Assembly: GCA_050260775.1 (NCBI GenBank)
Contig: JBLNCP010000023.1
Location: 62,001-126,000, forward strand
From: CALABS01 sp050260775
Lineage (GTDB): Bacteria > Pseudomonadota > Alphaproteobacteria > Rhodospirillales > Magnetospirillaceae
Direction: 5' to 3'
DNA length: 64,000 bases
The notes under the pieces are model-generated. The model was not told where the DNA came from, did no database searches, and worked only from the letters and a program-made list of their open reading frames with translations. Below are positions 1 to 8,682 of this stretch, piece by piece. The number at the start of each line of letters is the position of its first letter. Within the stretch, counting starts at the first letter, position 1. The translations under genes were made by a program, and so were the position numbers.

Positions 1-1335
1 GGCAAGCGCGTCCGATCGGGGGGGCAGGCGCCGCGTCATCCACAGCAGCAGCGCCAGGGCCGGCAGCGTCACCACCGTGGTGAGCAGGAAGAAGTCGACC
101 CAGCCCAGCATGTCGGCCAGCTTGCCGCTGGCCGAGGCGAACAGGGTGCGGCCCACCGCGGTGAGCGACGACAACAGGGCATACTGGGTGGCGGTATAGG
201 CCACGTTGCACAGGCCCGAGATGTAGGCGACCAGGGCCGAGCCGGCCATGCCGGCGGTGAGGTTCTCGGCGGCGACGCACAGCGCGAGCGCATAGACGTT
301 GTGCCCGGCCGTGGCCTGCAACACGTAGAACAGGTTGCCGAGCGACTGCAGGATGCCGAACAGCAGCAGGGCGCGCATGACGCCGAGGCGGGCCACCAGG
401 GCGCCGCCGATCAGGCCGCCGGCCACGGTGGCCCCGAAGCCGAACACCTTGCTGACGGTGGCGATCTCGTCGAGGGAGAAGCCGAGCTCGACATAGAGGG
501 TGTTGGCCATGGCGCCGGCCATCGCCTCGCCCAGCTTGTAGCCGATGACGAAGACCAGGACGGCCAGCCATCCCTTGCGGGTCATGAAGTCGGCGAACGG
601 GCAGATCACGGCACCGTGCAGCCAGGCGGCGACCTTGGCCAGCGGTCCGCTGAGGTGCGGCCGCGCCTCCAGGAATTCGGCCGCCTTGCGCTCGCGCTCC
701 ACGGTGGCGGCCGACACCCGCACCGCCGGCTCGGGGCCGAAGACGAACACCAGCATGCCGACGCCCAACAGCGCCGCCATGGTGGCGTAGGCGGCGAACC
801 AGCCGAAGCTCGAGGCGGTGTAGAGCGCCCCGGCGCCCGCCGCCAGCATGGCGATGCGGTAACCGGTCTGGACCGCGCCGGCGCCGGGGCCTTGCAGCTC
901 GGGCGGCAGGATCTCGACGCGGTAGGCGTCGATGACGATGTCCTGGCTGGCCGACAGGAAGGCCACCGCCACCGCCAGCGCCGCCATCAGGCCGATCTCG
1001 CGGGTGGGGTCCACCGCGCCGAGCGCCAGGATGCAGGCGATCAGGGCCGCCTGGATCACCAGCCCCCAGCCGCGGCGGCGCCCGAGCAGGCGTGTCACCA
1101 CCGGCAGCGGCAGCCGGTCGATCAGCGGCGACCACAGGAATTTCAGCGCGTAGGGGGTCCCCACCAGGGCGAACAGGCCGATGGCGGTGCGGCTGATTCC
1201 CTCGCTTTTCAGCCAGGCCGACAGGGTCGAGAAGGTCAGCAGCAGCGGCAGCCCGCTGGAAAAGCCCAGCAGCAGCACCATCAGAACGCGGCGGTCGAGG
1301 TAGACGGCGAAGGCGTCGCGCCAGCCCTTGGTCAT
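1..1335 (-). CDS. ampG: AmpG-like muropeptide permease (MFS), 3' end cut by window edge
   Basis: This is the N-terminal part (about 445 residues) of a major-facilitator permease; the gene runs off the left edge and its C-terminus is not visible. The protein opens MTKGWRDAF and continues as regular hydrophobic helices. Stretches such as GFSSGLPLLLTFSTLSAWL near the start, followed by FLWSPLIDRLP and SASQDIVIDAYRVE, are typical of AmpG. That family imports anhydro-muropeptides across the inner membrane for cell-wall recycling, which in some bacteria feeds beta-lactamase induction. The ATG at 1335 was chosen because the family signature begins about 20 residues later. It lies 60 bp downstream of the HNH gene on the same strand and may be co-transcribed with it. 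The family call is firm; the exact substrate is inferred. Confidence 0.88.
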   Translation of the reverse strand, partial: MTKGWRDAFAVYLDRRVLMVLLLGFSSGLPLLLTFSTLSAWLKSEGISRTAIGLFALVGTPYALKFLWSPLIDRLPLPVVTRLLGRRRGWGLVIQAALIACILALGAVDPTREIGLMAALAVAVAFLSASQDIVIDAYRVEILPPELQGPGAGAVQTGYRIAMLAAGAGALYTASSFGWFAAYATMAALLGVGMLVFVFGPEPAVRVSAATVERERKAAEFLEARPHLSGPLAKVAAWLHGAVICPFADFMTRKGWLAVLVFVIGYKLGEAMAGAMANTLYVELGFSLDEIATVSKVFGFGATVAGGLIGGALVARLGVMRALLLFGILQSLGNLFYVLQATAGHNVYALALCVAAENLTAGMAGSALVAYISGLCNVAYTATQYALLSSLTAVGRTLFASASGKLADMLGWVDFFLLTTVVTLPALALLLWMTRRLPPRSDALA

Positions 1336-1395
1336 GGAATCATCCGCAATCGTGTCGCCGCCGAGTGTAGCGCCGTCCCGGTTCCGAATCGTTAA

Positions 1396-1956
1396 TCAGA
1401 ACGGCTCGAGCTCGCTATCCCAGTAGAGGAAATCGCGCCACGACTGATGCAGGTAGTTGGGCGGGAACGACCGCCCGTTCTCCTGCAATTCGTAGGTGGA
1501 GGGCTGGAAGGGAATGTGCTTGAGGATCATGCCGGCCTCGCGTGGCAGGCGGGCGCCCTTCCTCAGGTTGCAGGGGGCGCAGGCGGTGACCACGTTGGCC
1601 CAGGTGGTGCGGCCGCCGCGGGCGCGGGGGATCACGTGGTCAAAGGTCAAGTCCTGGGTCGGAAAAGGATGGCTGCAATACTGGCAGGTGAAGCGGTCGC
1701 GCAGGAAAACATTGAAGCGGGTGAAGGCTGGTCTGCGCGAGGTCGAGATGTATTCTTTGAGCGAGATCACGCTGGGGAGGCGCATGCGCCAGGAGGGGGA
1801 GCGGATCTCGCGGTCGTATTCCGAGACGACGTTGACCCTTTCGGCCACGACCGCCTTCACCGCCTCCTGCCATGGCCAGAGCGAAAGCGGATAGTAGCTG
1901 AGCGGCCGGAAATCGGCGTTCAGCACCAGGGCGGGATAGCTTTGGAAAGCTACCAA
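1396..1956 (-). CDS. HNH endonuclease family protein
   Basis: A 186-residue protein with a clear HNH nuclease fold. The zinc knuckle CQYC lies near residue 92, followed by the catalytic segment DHVIPRARGG and then CAPCN, which supplies the second Cys pair. The N-terminal stretch LNADFRPLSYYPLSLW is characteristic of a small HNH family that is widespread in Alphaproteobacteria. HNH proteins cleave or nick DNA with a metal ion; the biological role of this conserved, stand-alone family is not known to me. The start is a TTG at 1956, supported by a GAGGGAG Shine-Dalgarno six bases upstream; no in-frame ATG fits the conserved N-terminus. It precedes ampG on the same strand. Confidence 0.85.
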   Translation of the reverse strand: MVAFQSYPALVLNADFRPLSYYPLSLWPWQEAVKAVVAERVNVVSEYDREIRSPSWRMRLPSVISLKEYISTSRRPAFTRFNVFLRDRFTCQYCSHPFPTQDLTFDHVIPRARGGRTTWANVVTACAPCNLRKGARLPREAGMILKHIPFQPSTYELQENGRSFPPNYLHQSWRDFLYWDSELEPF

Positions 1957-2024
1957 TACCCACTCCCTCGAACAGTCATCGCAAAATATAGTAATCCGAT
2001 CGACAAATCCACCCCCGTTTTGAC

Positions 2025-2699
2025 CTAGTCACCGTCTTCACCAAACGCCTGCCGAAGGAAGGAGATGGCCAGGGCGGCGCCCGGCCCGTCGATGGAATGG
2101 CCGAGGCCCGGGCGCAACTCGGCCAGCACGGGAATGCCGTTGAGGGCCAGCGCCTCTTCGGCGGCGGTCAGGCAGGCGGGATTGACCACCTCGTCCTCGG
2201 CGCCGTGGACCAGCAGGATGCGTGGGCGCGAGCGGATCTCGCCGGGCAGCAGCTCCGGCTCGACCAGCGCGCCCGAGAAGCCGATCACCGCAGCGCAAGC
2301 CTTGGCGCGGCGGGGCGCCACATGCAGCGCCATCATGGTCCCCTGGCTGAAGCCCACGAGAGCCAGCCGGCTGTCGTCGAGGCCGCGCGCCGCCAGCTGC
2401 TCGTCGAGGAAGGCCTCGAGCAGCGGCGCGGTGGTGCGGATGCCGGACGCCAGTGCCGGGGTCGAGCGGTCCTGCAGCGAGAACCACTGGCGGCCGAAGG
2501 GGGCGAGGTCATAGGGCTCGGGGGCGTGGGGTGCGACGAAGGCGGCATCGGGCAGCGACTGCGCCACGTAGGGGGCGAGCTCGATGAGGTCCGAGCCGTC
2601 GGCGCCGACGCCGTGGAGCAGGACGACCAGCTGGCGGGCGGGCCGCCCGGAGGCGGGCTCGGCCGAGGGGCCGGCGAGTCGAGGGGTGGTGTCAGGCAT
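2025..2699 (-). CDS. Phospholipase/carboxylesterase-type alpha/beta hydrolase
   Basis: A 224-residue cytoplasmic alpha/beta hydrolase of the phospholipase/carboxylesterase family. The oxyanion-hole strand LVVLLHGVGADGSDL is near residue 25, the nucleophile elbow GFSQG near residue 115, the acid in HGAEDEVV near residue 165 and the catalytic histidine in LGHSID near residue 200. The complete Ser-Asp-His triad suggests an active esterase; the natural substrate (lysophospholipid, acyl-protein or small ester) cannot be read from sequence. The gene is divergent from gluQ, with about 50 bp between the two starts, so the promoters probably overlap. Confidence 0.85.
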   Translation of the reverse strand: MPDTTPRLAGPSAEPASGRPARQLVVLLHGVGADGSDLIELAPYVAQSLPDAAFVAPHAPEPYDLAPFGRQWFSLQDRSTPALASGIRTTAPLLEAFLDEQLAARGLDDSRLALVGFSQGTMMALHVAPRRAKACAAVIGFSGALVEPELLPGEIRSRPRILLVHGAEDEVVNPACLTAAEEALALNGIPVLAELRPGLGHSIDGPGAALAISFLRQAFGEDGD

Positions 2700-2751
2700 G
2701 AGGGCTCCGGACAGGGTGGGGACGCATCCTGATTATGGTATTCTTCCCCCC

Positions 2752-3609
2752 ATGCACCAACCCCAGCCCGGCATTTCCGCGGCCGTCACCCGCTTCGCCC
2801 CCTCGCCGACCGGCCTGCTTCACCTCGGGCACGCCCACTCGGCGTTGTTCGCGTGGCGGGCCGGGAACCGCTTCCTGCTCAGGATCGAGGACATCGATCC
2901 CGGGCGCTGCCGCGAGGAGTTCGTCGAGGCCATCTTCACGGACCTCGCCTGGCTCGGCCTGACGTGGGAAACACCAGTCAGGCGCCAGTCCGGGCATCTG
3001 GACGATTATCGGGCGGCGCTCGACCGCCTCGCCGGCATGGGCCTGCTCTATCCCTGCTTCTGCACCCGCCGCGAGATCGAGGACGAGATCGCGCGGTCCG
3101 GGCATGCGCCGCATGGCCCCGAGGGCGTGCTCTACCCCGGCACCTGCCGCCGCCTCGACCCGGCCGAGGTGCGGGCCCGGCTGGACGCCGGCATCCCCCA
3201 TGCCCTCCGGCTGGACGTCGCCAGGGCCTCGGCCATCGCCGGCCCCCTTCACTGGCACGACCGCGAGGCTGGTCGCCAGCGGGCGCAGCCGGACCTGTTC
3301 GGCGACGTCGTCCTGGCGCGCAAGGACGTCCCCACCAGCTACCATCTGGCGGTGACCGTCGACGACGCCCTCCAGGGGGTGACCCTGGTGACCCGCGGCC
3401 GTGACCTGTTCGACGCCACCCACGTGCACCGGCTGCTCCAGGCCCTGCTGGGCCTGCCGGTGCCCGAGTACGCCCATCACGGCCTGCTCACCGACGAGAC
3501 CGGCCGCCGCTTCGCCAAGCGCGACAAGTCGCTGACCCTGGCGTCGCTGCGCGAAGCCGGCCGTTCCGCCGCCGAGGTCCGGGCGATGGCGGGCTTTGCC
3601 GATCAGTAG
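2752..3609 (+). CDS. gluQ: Glutamyl-Q tRNA(Asp) synthetase
   Basis: GluQ-RS is a truncated glutamyl-tRNA synthetase that lacks the anticodon-binding domain. It attaches glutamate to the queuosine base at position 34 of tRNA(Asp) rather than to the tRNA 3' end. The 285-residue product matches the family length. It carries the HIGH-like signature FAPSPTGLLHLGHAHSA at residues 15-31, the KMSKS-like RFAKRDKS near residue 260, and zinc ligands CFC followed about 30 residues later by LYPGTC. The ATG at 2752 was preferred over an upstream in-frame start at 2584, which would add 56 residues unlike the family and overlap the divergent esterase. Its 3' end overlaps the convergent beta-propeller gene by 7 bp. 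Confidence 0.92.
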   Translation: MHQPQPGISAAVTRFAPSPTGLLHLGHAHSALFAWRAGNRFLLRIEDIDPGRCREEFVEAIFTDLAWLGLTWETPVRRQSGHLDDYRAALDRLAGMGLLYPCFCTRREIEDEIARSGHAPHGPEGVLYPGTCRRLDPAEVRARLDAGIPHALRLDVARASAIAGPLHWHDREAGRQRAQPDLFGDVVLARKDVPTSYHLAVTVDDALQGVTLVTRGRDLFDATHVHRLLQALLGLPVPEYAHHGLLTDETGRRFAKRDKSLTLASLREAGRSAAEVRAMAGFADQ

Positions 3610-4715
3610 GCGATCTCGGCCACCCACATGCGGGTTCGTCCCGAAACCAGCTTCTCACCGGCCGCGACCGCCACACCGTCCGCCCGCAGCGCCAGACCGT
3701 TGACGGCGCCGCGGCCGAAGCGCCGCTCCCACACGCTTGCCCCCTCGGGATCGATACGGGCGAGGAACAGCTCCCCGCCGAGGGCGCCGGCCGCCAGCAG
3801 ACCGCCGTCGGGCAGGGGGGCCAGGGCGGTGAGGCGGCCGTCGCCGCTCCAGCGCCGTTCCCACAGGACGCGGCCGGCATCGCTGCAGCGGACCAGCCAG
3901 GCTTCGGACGCCCCTGTGCCTTCGGCGGGGCCGATACGCCCGGCCACCGCCCAGCCCTCGGCCAGCGCCGCCACCGCCAAGGGCTGTTCGTCGGCGGCCT
4001 CGTCCACCACGACCTGCGACAGCTCCTTGCCGTCGCCGTCGAAGTGCATGACCCAGGCGCCACCCGCCACGCCGGCGGCCGGGGCGCCGTAGGCGGCAAC
4101 CAGCAGGCCGCCGTCCTCGGTGCGGGCGGCGGCGCGGGCCTCGAACACCCCGTCGGCGACCACCGGCAGCGCCAGGCGGCGCCAGGTCGGCTCGCCGTCG
4201 GGGTCGAGCCGCAGCATCCAGGCGCCGCCATTGGGGCCGTCCCGTCCGCCGGTCCAGCCCACCACCACCAGCCCGCCGTCGTCGAGGGCGACCGCGCCGG
4301 TGCCGCCGTCGAGCGCGCTGCGGCGGAAGCGGCGCATCCAGTCCTGGCCCAGGCGGCCGTCGTGCTCCAGCCGCAGCCGCCACACGGCGATGCCGTGTTC
4401 GCGTCCCACCGGATCGGCCGGACCGGCCACCACCGCCACCGCGCCCGGCGGTGCCGCCACCGCCTTGGGCCAGGCGTCGGACCCGGGGATGCTCCAATCC
4501 TCCAGGACGCGCAGCCCGGAGCCGAAGCGGACGATGCGGGGGCCGTGGGCGCCGCGGCCGGCGGCGACGATGCCGCCGTCGGTGGTGATCGCCACCCCGC
4601 CGGCCGAACCGGTTTCCGTGCCCAGCCATTCGGCAGCCACGCGCGGCCCTTGCGCGCGGGCGCCGGTTGCGGCAAGCATCATTGCGATGACGGCCACGGC
4701 CGCACGGGTCCACAT
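3603..4715 (-). CDS. Exported beta-propeller-like repeat protein, function unknown
   Basis: I do not recognise a named family. The 370-residue product begins with a clean Sec signal peptide (MWTRAAVAVIAMMLAATGARA, likely cut before QG). The mature part is a series of about seven roughly 45-residue repeats built on patterns such as TTDGGIVAAGRG, LDDGGLVVVGWTG, TEDGGLLVAAYG and LPDGGLLAAGALGG. Each consists of short strands with a DGG turn, as in WD40/Kelch-like propellers of the SBBP or outer-membrane PQQ-like type. A periplasmic or surface beta-propeller is therefore likely. The start at 4715 is set by the signal peptide and lies only 39 bp from the divergent cobO. Extensive shadow reading frames occur in all other frames because of the very high GC content. 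Confidence 0.6.
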   Translation of the reverse strand: MWTRAAVAVIAMMLAATGARAQGPRVAAEWLGTETGSAGGVAITTDGGIVAAGRGAHGPRIVRFGSGLRVLEDWSIPGSDAWPKAVAAPPGAVAVVAGPADPVGREHGIAVWRLRLEHDGRLGQDWMRRFRRSALDGGTGAVALDDGGLVVVGWTGGRDGPNGGAWMLRLDPDGEPTWRRLALPVVADGVFEARAAARTEDGGLLVAAYGAPAAGVAGGAWVMHFDGDGKELSQVVVDEAADEQPLAVAALAEGWAVAGRIGPAEGTGASEAWLVRCSDAGRVLWERRWSGDGRLTALAPLPDGGLLAAGALGGELFLARIDPEGASVWERRFGRGAVNGLALRADGVAVAAGEKLVSGRTRMWVAEIAY

Positions 4716-4754
4716 TCTCGGGCCACATTCCTCGTAGCGATGGGAAGCGCAGTT

Positions 4755-5360
4755 ATGACCGAAGACGTCGAACGCCGCCACAAGGAGAAGATGGCCAAGA
4801 AGAAGGCCAGCCGTGACAAGCTGATGGCCAAAAAGCAGGGCGAGAAGGGCCTGGTCATCGTCCACACCGGACCCGGCAAGGGCAAGTCGACGGCCGCCTT
4901 CGGCATGGTGGTGCGCTGCGTCGGCCACGGCATGAAGGTGGGGGTCGTCCAGTTCATCAAGGGCGCCTGGGACACCGCCGAGCGCCGGGTGCTGGAAGGC
5001 TTCGGCGATCTGGTGACCTTCAAGGCCATGGGCGAGGGCTTCACCTGGGAAACCCAGGACCGCACCCGCGACGTCGCCGCCGCCGAGCGCGCCTGGGAGG
5101 TGGCTGCCGCGATGCTCGCCGACCCCGCCTACCGCATGGTGGTGCTCGACGAGATCAACGTGGCGCTGCGCTACGACTACCTGGCGCTGGCCGACGTGCT
5201 GGCGGCGCTGGCGGCGCGGCCCGAGGGCCAGCACGTGGTGCTGACCGGCCGCAACGCGCCGCAGCCGCTGATCGAGGCCGCCGACCTGGTGACCGAGATG
5301 GCGCTGGTCAAGCATCCCTTCCGCGAGGGCGTCAAGGCCCAGCCGGGCGTGGAGTTCTGA
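4755..5360 (+). CDS. cobO: Cob(I)yrinic acid a,c-diamide adenosyltransferase
   Basis: CobO/BtuR (CobA-type) transfers the adenosyl group of ATP to cob(I)yrinic acid a,c-diamide, forming the Co-C bond of coenzyme B12. The 201-residue protein has the family P-loop HTGPGKGKSTAAFG near residue 36, then VVQFIKG, the acidic strand MVVLDEIN, and the closing PQPLIEAADLVTEM. The lysine-rich N-terminus (about 30 residues) is usual for CobO. The ATG at 4755 has GGGAAG 8 bases upstream; an in-frame ATG at 4740 would add five residues. It is the first gene of a + strand run with a SYLF-domain gene and cobQ, consistent with adenosylation preceding the CobQ amidations. Confidence 0.94.
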   Translation: MTEDVERRHKEKMAKKKASRDKLMAKKQGEKGLVIVHTGPGKGKSTAAFGMVVRCVGHGMKVGVVQFIKGAWDTAERRVLEGFGDLVTFKAMGEGFTWETQDRTRDVAAAERAWEVAAAMLADPAYRMVVLDEINVALRYDYLALADVLAALAARPEGQHVVLTGRNAPQPLIEAADLVTEMALVKHPFREGVKAQPGVEF

Positions 5361-5362
5361 GC

Positions 5363-6034
5363 ATGATCAAACGCTTGTTCGCGCTGGCCGTCGTGGCGGC
5401 GCTCGCCTGCGGGTCGGCGCGGGCCGAGGTGGTGTCCGACCAGACCCTGATGGTCGCCAAGGCCGCCTCGGTGGTGGAACGCGTGCGCCGGGAAACCACC
5501 ATGGCCCGCGACCTCGAAAACGTCCTGGCCCGCGCCAAGGCGGTGTTGATCGTTCCCGATCTGGTCAAGGGCGGCTTTCTGCTCGGCGCCAAATACGGCA
5601 CCGGCGTGCTGCTGACCCGCGACAGCGGCGGGCGCTGGTCGGGACCGGCGTTCTATTCTGTGGCCGGCGGCTCGTTCGGGCTGCAGATCGGCCTGCAGGA
5701 TTCCGAGGTGCTCTACGTCATCATGTCGGCGGGCGGGCTCGACGCCATCATGAACAACCGCTTCAAGGCCGGCGCCGACGTGGGCGTGGCGGTGGCCACG
5801 GTCGGAGCCGGGGCCGAGGCCTCGACCACCACCAACGCCGGCGCCGACATCTACGCCTTCCACAAGGCGGTGGGGATCTATGGCGGCGCCAGCCTGGCGG
5901 GGGCGGGCATCCTGCCCCGGCATTCCTGGAACGCCGCCTATTACGGCGGCAACCCCCAGCCCGAGGACATCCTGCTGCGGCGCATCCTCGACAGCCGCCA
6001 GGCCGACCGCCTGAGGGACGTCCTTGCCCGCTGA
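5363..6034 (+). CDS. SYLF (YSC84/DUF500) domain lipid-binding-like protein, exported
   Basis: A 223-residue protein with an N-terminal Sec signal peptide (cut probably after ACGSARA). The rest is a SYLF/YSC84 domain: AKAVLIVPDLVKGGFLLGAKYGTGVLL, the central WSGPAFYSVAGGSFGLQIG, and VGVAVATVGAGAEA. Eukaryotic SYLF domains bind phosphoinositides; bacterial versions are periplasmic and of unknown role. It starts two bases after the cobO stop and its 3' end overlaps the cobQ start, so it is translationally coupled inside a cobalamin operon. I see no direct reason for a role in B12 synthesis; the linkage may be specific to relatives of this organism. Confidence 0.85.
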   Translation: MIKRLFALAVVAALACGSARAEVVSDQTLMVAKAASVVERVRRETTMARDLENVLARAKAVLIVPDLVKGGFLLGAKYGTGVLLTRDSGGRWSGPAFYSVAGGSFGLQIGLQDSEVLYVIMSAGGLDAIMNNRFKAGADVGVAVATVGAGAEASTTTNAGADIYAFHKAVGIYGGASLAGAGILPRHSWNAAYYGGNPQPEDILLRRILDSRQADRLRDVLAR

Positions 6035-7466
6035 CCGCCCCCCCGCCCTGATGCTGCAGGGCACCGGCTCGGACGTCGGCAAGTCGCTGCTGGTGGCCGG
6101 CCTGTGCCGCCTGTGGTCCCGGCAGGGTTTGCAGGTGCGCCCGTTCAAGCCGCAGAACATGTCCAACAACGCCGCGGTCACCGCCGACGGCGGCGAGATC
6201 GGCCGGGCGCAGGCCCTGCAGGCGCGGGCCTCAGGCGTGGCGCCGGTGGCCGACATGAACCCGGTGCTGCTCAAACCCCAATCGGAAATCGGCGCCCAGG
6301 TGGTGGTGCAGGGCCGCGTGCTGGCCAATGCCTCGGCGCGCGACTACTACACCCTCAAGCCGTCGCTGCTCCCAAAGGTGCTCGAAAGCTTCGAGCGGCT
6401 GGCGGCGGCCGCCGACCTGGTGGTGGTGGAAGGGGCCGGCAGCGCCGCCGAGGTCAACCTGCGCGCCGCCGACATCGCCAACATGGGCTTCGCCGAGGCG
6501 GCCGGCGTGCCGGTGGTGCTGGTGGGCGACATCGACCGCGGCGGCGTCATCGCCGCCATCGTCGGCACCTGGGAATTGCTGCCGCCGGCCGAGCGGGCGC
6601 GGGTCAAGGGCTACGTCATCAACAAGTTCCGCGGCGACCCGGAGCTGTTCCGCCCCGCGCTCGACATCATCGCGCAGCGCACCGGGCTCGCCTGCCTCGG
6701 CATCGTGCCCTACTTCGCCGAGGCCTTGCGCCTGCCGGCCGAGGATGCCGCCTCGCTCAAGGGGGGCGGCGAGGGCGACTTCGTCATTGCGGTGCCCCGG
6801 CTGTCGCGCATCGCCAATTTCGACGATTTCGACCCGCTGGCCGCCGAGGCCGGGGTGCGGGTGGATTTCGTCGAGCCGGGGCGCGCCATCCCCGCCTGCG
6901 ACCTGGTGATCCTGCCCGGCTCCAAGGCCACGATCGCCGACCTCGCCTTCCTGCGCGCCCAGGGCTGGGACGTGGACATCCAGGCCCACCTGCGGCGCGG
7001 CGGACGGGTGATCGGCATCTGCGCCGGCTACCAGATGCTCGGCCGCAAGGTGTCGGATCCGCTCGGTGTAGAGGGGCCGGCGGGGGGCGAGGCGGCCGGC
7101 CTGGGGCTGCTCGACGTCGAGACGGTGATGAGCGGCGACAAGGTGCTCTCGGCGGTGGACGGCGAGGCCGCGGGGCTGCCGGTCGCCGGCTACGAGATGC
7201 ACATGGGACGCACCGAAGGGCCGGATTGCGCCCGGCCCATGCTGAGTTTGGCCGGCCGTCCCGACGGCGCGGTGTCGCGGGATGGACGCGTCATGGGCTG
7301 TTATCTGCATGGCCTGTTCGCCGGCGATGCCTACCGCCGTTCGCTCCTGGGGCGCACCGAGGGCATCGCCTACGAGGCCATGGTGGACGAGGTGCTCGAC
7401 CGCCTGGCCGACCACCTGGCCCGCCACCTCGATACCGACGCCATGCTGGCGCTGGCCCGGCGCTAG
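6024..7466 (+). CDS. cobQ: Cobyric acid synthase (glutamine-hydrolysing)
   Basis: CobQ/CbiP amidates the b, d, e and g side chains of adenosylcobyrinic acid a,c-diamide, using glutamine and ATP. The 480-residue product has the N-terminal P-loop-like LQGTGSDVGKSLL near residue 11, the KPQNMSNNA segment typical of CobQ, and a C-terminal class I glutamine amidotransferase domain with nucleophile Cys333 in ICAGYQML and the His-bearing GCYLHGLF near residue 427. The start is TTG at 6024, overlapping the previous gene by 11 bp, with a GAGGGA ribosome site in place; an ATG at 6051 would give a nine-residue-shorter protein. The stop codon sits at the centre of a 16-bp palindrome (7457-7472) at the convergent junction with the MFS gene. 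Confidence 0.94.
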   Translation: MPADRPPALMLQGTGSDVGKSLLVAGLCRLWSRQGLQVRPFKPQNMSNNAAVTADGGEIGRAQALQARASGVAPVADMNPVLLKPQSEIGAQVVVQGRVLANASARDYYTLKPSLLPKVLESFERLAAAADLVVVEGAGSAAEVNLRAADIANMGFAEAAGVPVVLVGDIDRGGVIAAIVGTWELLPPAERARVKGYVINKFRGDPELFRPALDIIAQRTGLACLGIVPYFAEALRLPAEDAASLKGGGEGDFVIAVPRLSRIANFDDFDPLAAEAGVRVDFVEPGRAIPACDLVILPGSKATIADLAFLRAQGWDVDIQAHLRRGGRVIGICAGYQMLGRKVSDPLGVEGPAGGEAAGLGLLDVETVMSGDKVLSAVDGEAAGLPVAGYEMHMGRTEGPDCARPMLSLAGRPDGAVSRDGRVMGCYLHGLFAGDAYRRSLLGRTEGIAYEAMVDEVLDRLADHLARHLDTDAMLALARR

Positions 7467-7479
7467 CGCCGGCCGCCCG

Positions 7480-8682
7480 TCAGCGCCGCCCGTTCGCCAG
7501 CTTGATCGCCTCGGGGCGGCGGCGCAGGGCGGCCATCGCGGCGACGCCGAGGAAGGGCCCCGGCGCCAGCGCCGCCACCGCCCACGGCCAGCCGAAGGCG
7601 TTGGCCAGCATCGGCACCAGGTGGATGGTGGCCAGCGTCAGCAGGAAGCCGGCGCAGGTCTGGGTGGTCAGCATGGTGCCGACATGGGCGCGGTCGGACA
7701 GCTCGATCACGCTCGACGAGAACTGCGCCGAATCGGCGATCACCACCACGCCCCACACCACGCACAGCAGGGTGAGCAGCCAGGGCTCAGCCCCGAAGGC
7801 GAGGCCGGCGAGCAGCGCGCAGGTGCCACTGGCCGCCATCGCCGCCATGGTGACGGTGGTGCGGCCGATGCGGTCGGCGAGCAGGCCGCCGACCAGGCAT
7901 CCCACCGATCCGCCCACGCCGATGACGGCGAAGGTGGCGGCGCTGGCCCACACGGGGGCGATGTCGTGGCGGGCGAAACTGGCCTGCAGGAAGGCGCCGA
8001 TCCACGCCCACATGGCGTAGAGCTCCCACTGGTGGCCGAGATAGCCGAGGTTGGCCAGGCGCAGCGCCTTGTTGCGCCAGGCCTCCAGCACGTAATCGGG
8101 CTGGAACGGCGGCGCCTTGGCCAGCTCGCCGCCCAGGCGGGCGCGGCCGATCAGCCAGCCGGCCAGCGCCGCCGAGGCCGAGGCGGCGGTCACGGTCAGG
8201 CGCCAATCGAGGCCGCCCAGGGCGTTGAACAGATGGGGCGAGCCCGAGCCCAGCGTCAGCGCGCCCACCAGCAGCCCGACCAGCAGCCCCATATCCCCGC
8301 GCGCCCAGGTGGACACCATCTTCATGCCGACCGGATAGACGCCGGCCATGCAGAAACCGGTGACGAAGCGGCAGACCAGCACCGCGGGCGACGCCGGCTC
8401 GAACACCAGCAGGCCGAGGTTGGCGGCGGCCGCCACCCAGGCCGAGGCGCGGAAGAAGCGGTGCAGCTCCCAGCGGTCGGCCAGCCCGAGGATCGCGCTG
8501 GTCAATGTGCCGCACACGAAGCCGATCGCCACCACGCTGGTGAAGAGCGAGGCGTGGAAAGCGCTCAAGGTCACCTCGCGCTTGAGCATGGGCAGCACGG
8601 CGGTGGCCGAGAACCACAGACTGAGCGTCATCACCTCGCACACGGCGATCAGCGCGATGGCGCGAACCTTGCTGCCTGTCAT
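7480..8682 (-). CDS. MFS transporter translationally coupled to cobD
   Basis: A 400-residue, 12-helix major-facilitator protein. It begins MTGSKVRAIALIAVCEVMTL and has the loop 2-3 region LGLADRWELHRFF (a poor match to the usual GxxxDRxGRR). The equivalent loop in the second half, GGLLADRIGRTTVT, is a good match. No subfamily with known substrate is recognised. Its ATG overlaps the cobD stop as ATGA, so it is translationally coupled to cobD, the last corrin-ring amide step. Corrinoid, cobalt or precursor transport is an inference from context only; co-location by chance is possible. An in-frame ATG four codons upstream (8694) is an alternative start. Confidence 0.8.
   Translation of the reverse strand: MTGSKVRAIALIAVCEVMTLSLWFSATAVLPMLKREVTLSAFHASLFTSVVAIGFVCGTLTSAILGLADRWELHRFFRASAWVAAAANLGLLVFEPASPAVLVCRFVTGFCMAGVYPVGMKMVSTWARGDMGLLVGLLVGALTLGSGSPHLFNALGGLDWRLTVTAASASAALAGWLIGRARLGGELAKAPPFQPDYVLEAWRNKALRLANLGYLGHQWELYAMWAWIGAFLQASFARHDIAPVWASAATFAVIGVGGSVGCLVGGLLADRIGRTTVTMAAMAASGTCALLAGLAFGAEPWLLTLLCVVWGVVVIADSAQFSSSVIELSDRAHVGTMLTTQTCAGFLLTLATIHLVPMLANAFGWPWAVAALAPGPFLGVAAMAALRRRPEAIKLANGRR

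Noticed and set aside
2584..2751. N-terminal extension of gluQ from the longer open frame.
   Set aside because: It adds 56 Arg/Pro-rich residues that do not resemble the family and overlaps the divergent esterase gene.
7457..7472. The 16-bp palindrome at the cobQ stop as a terminator.
   Set aside because: The stem is compact with no loop and no U-tract; in this GC-rich DNA it may be chance.
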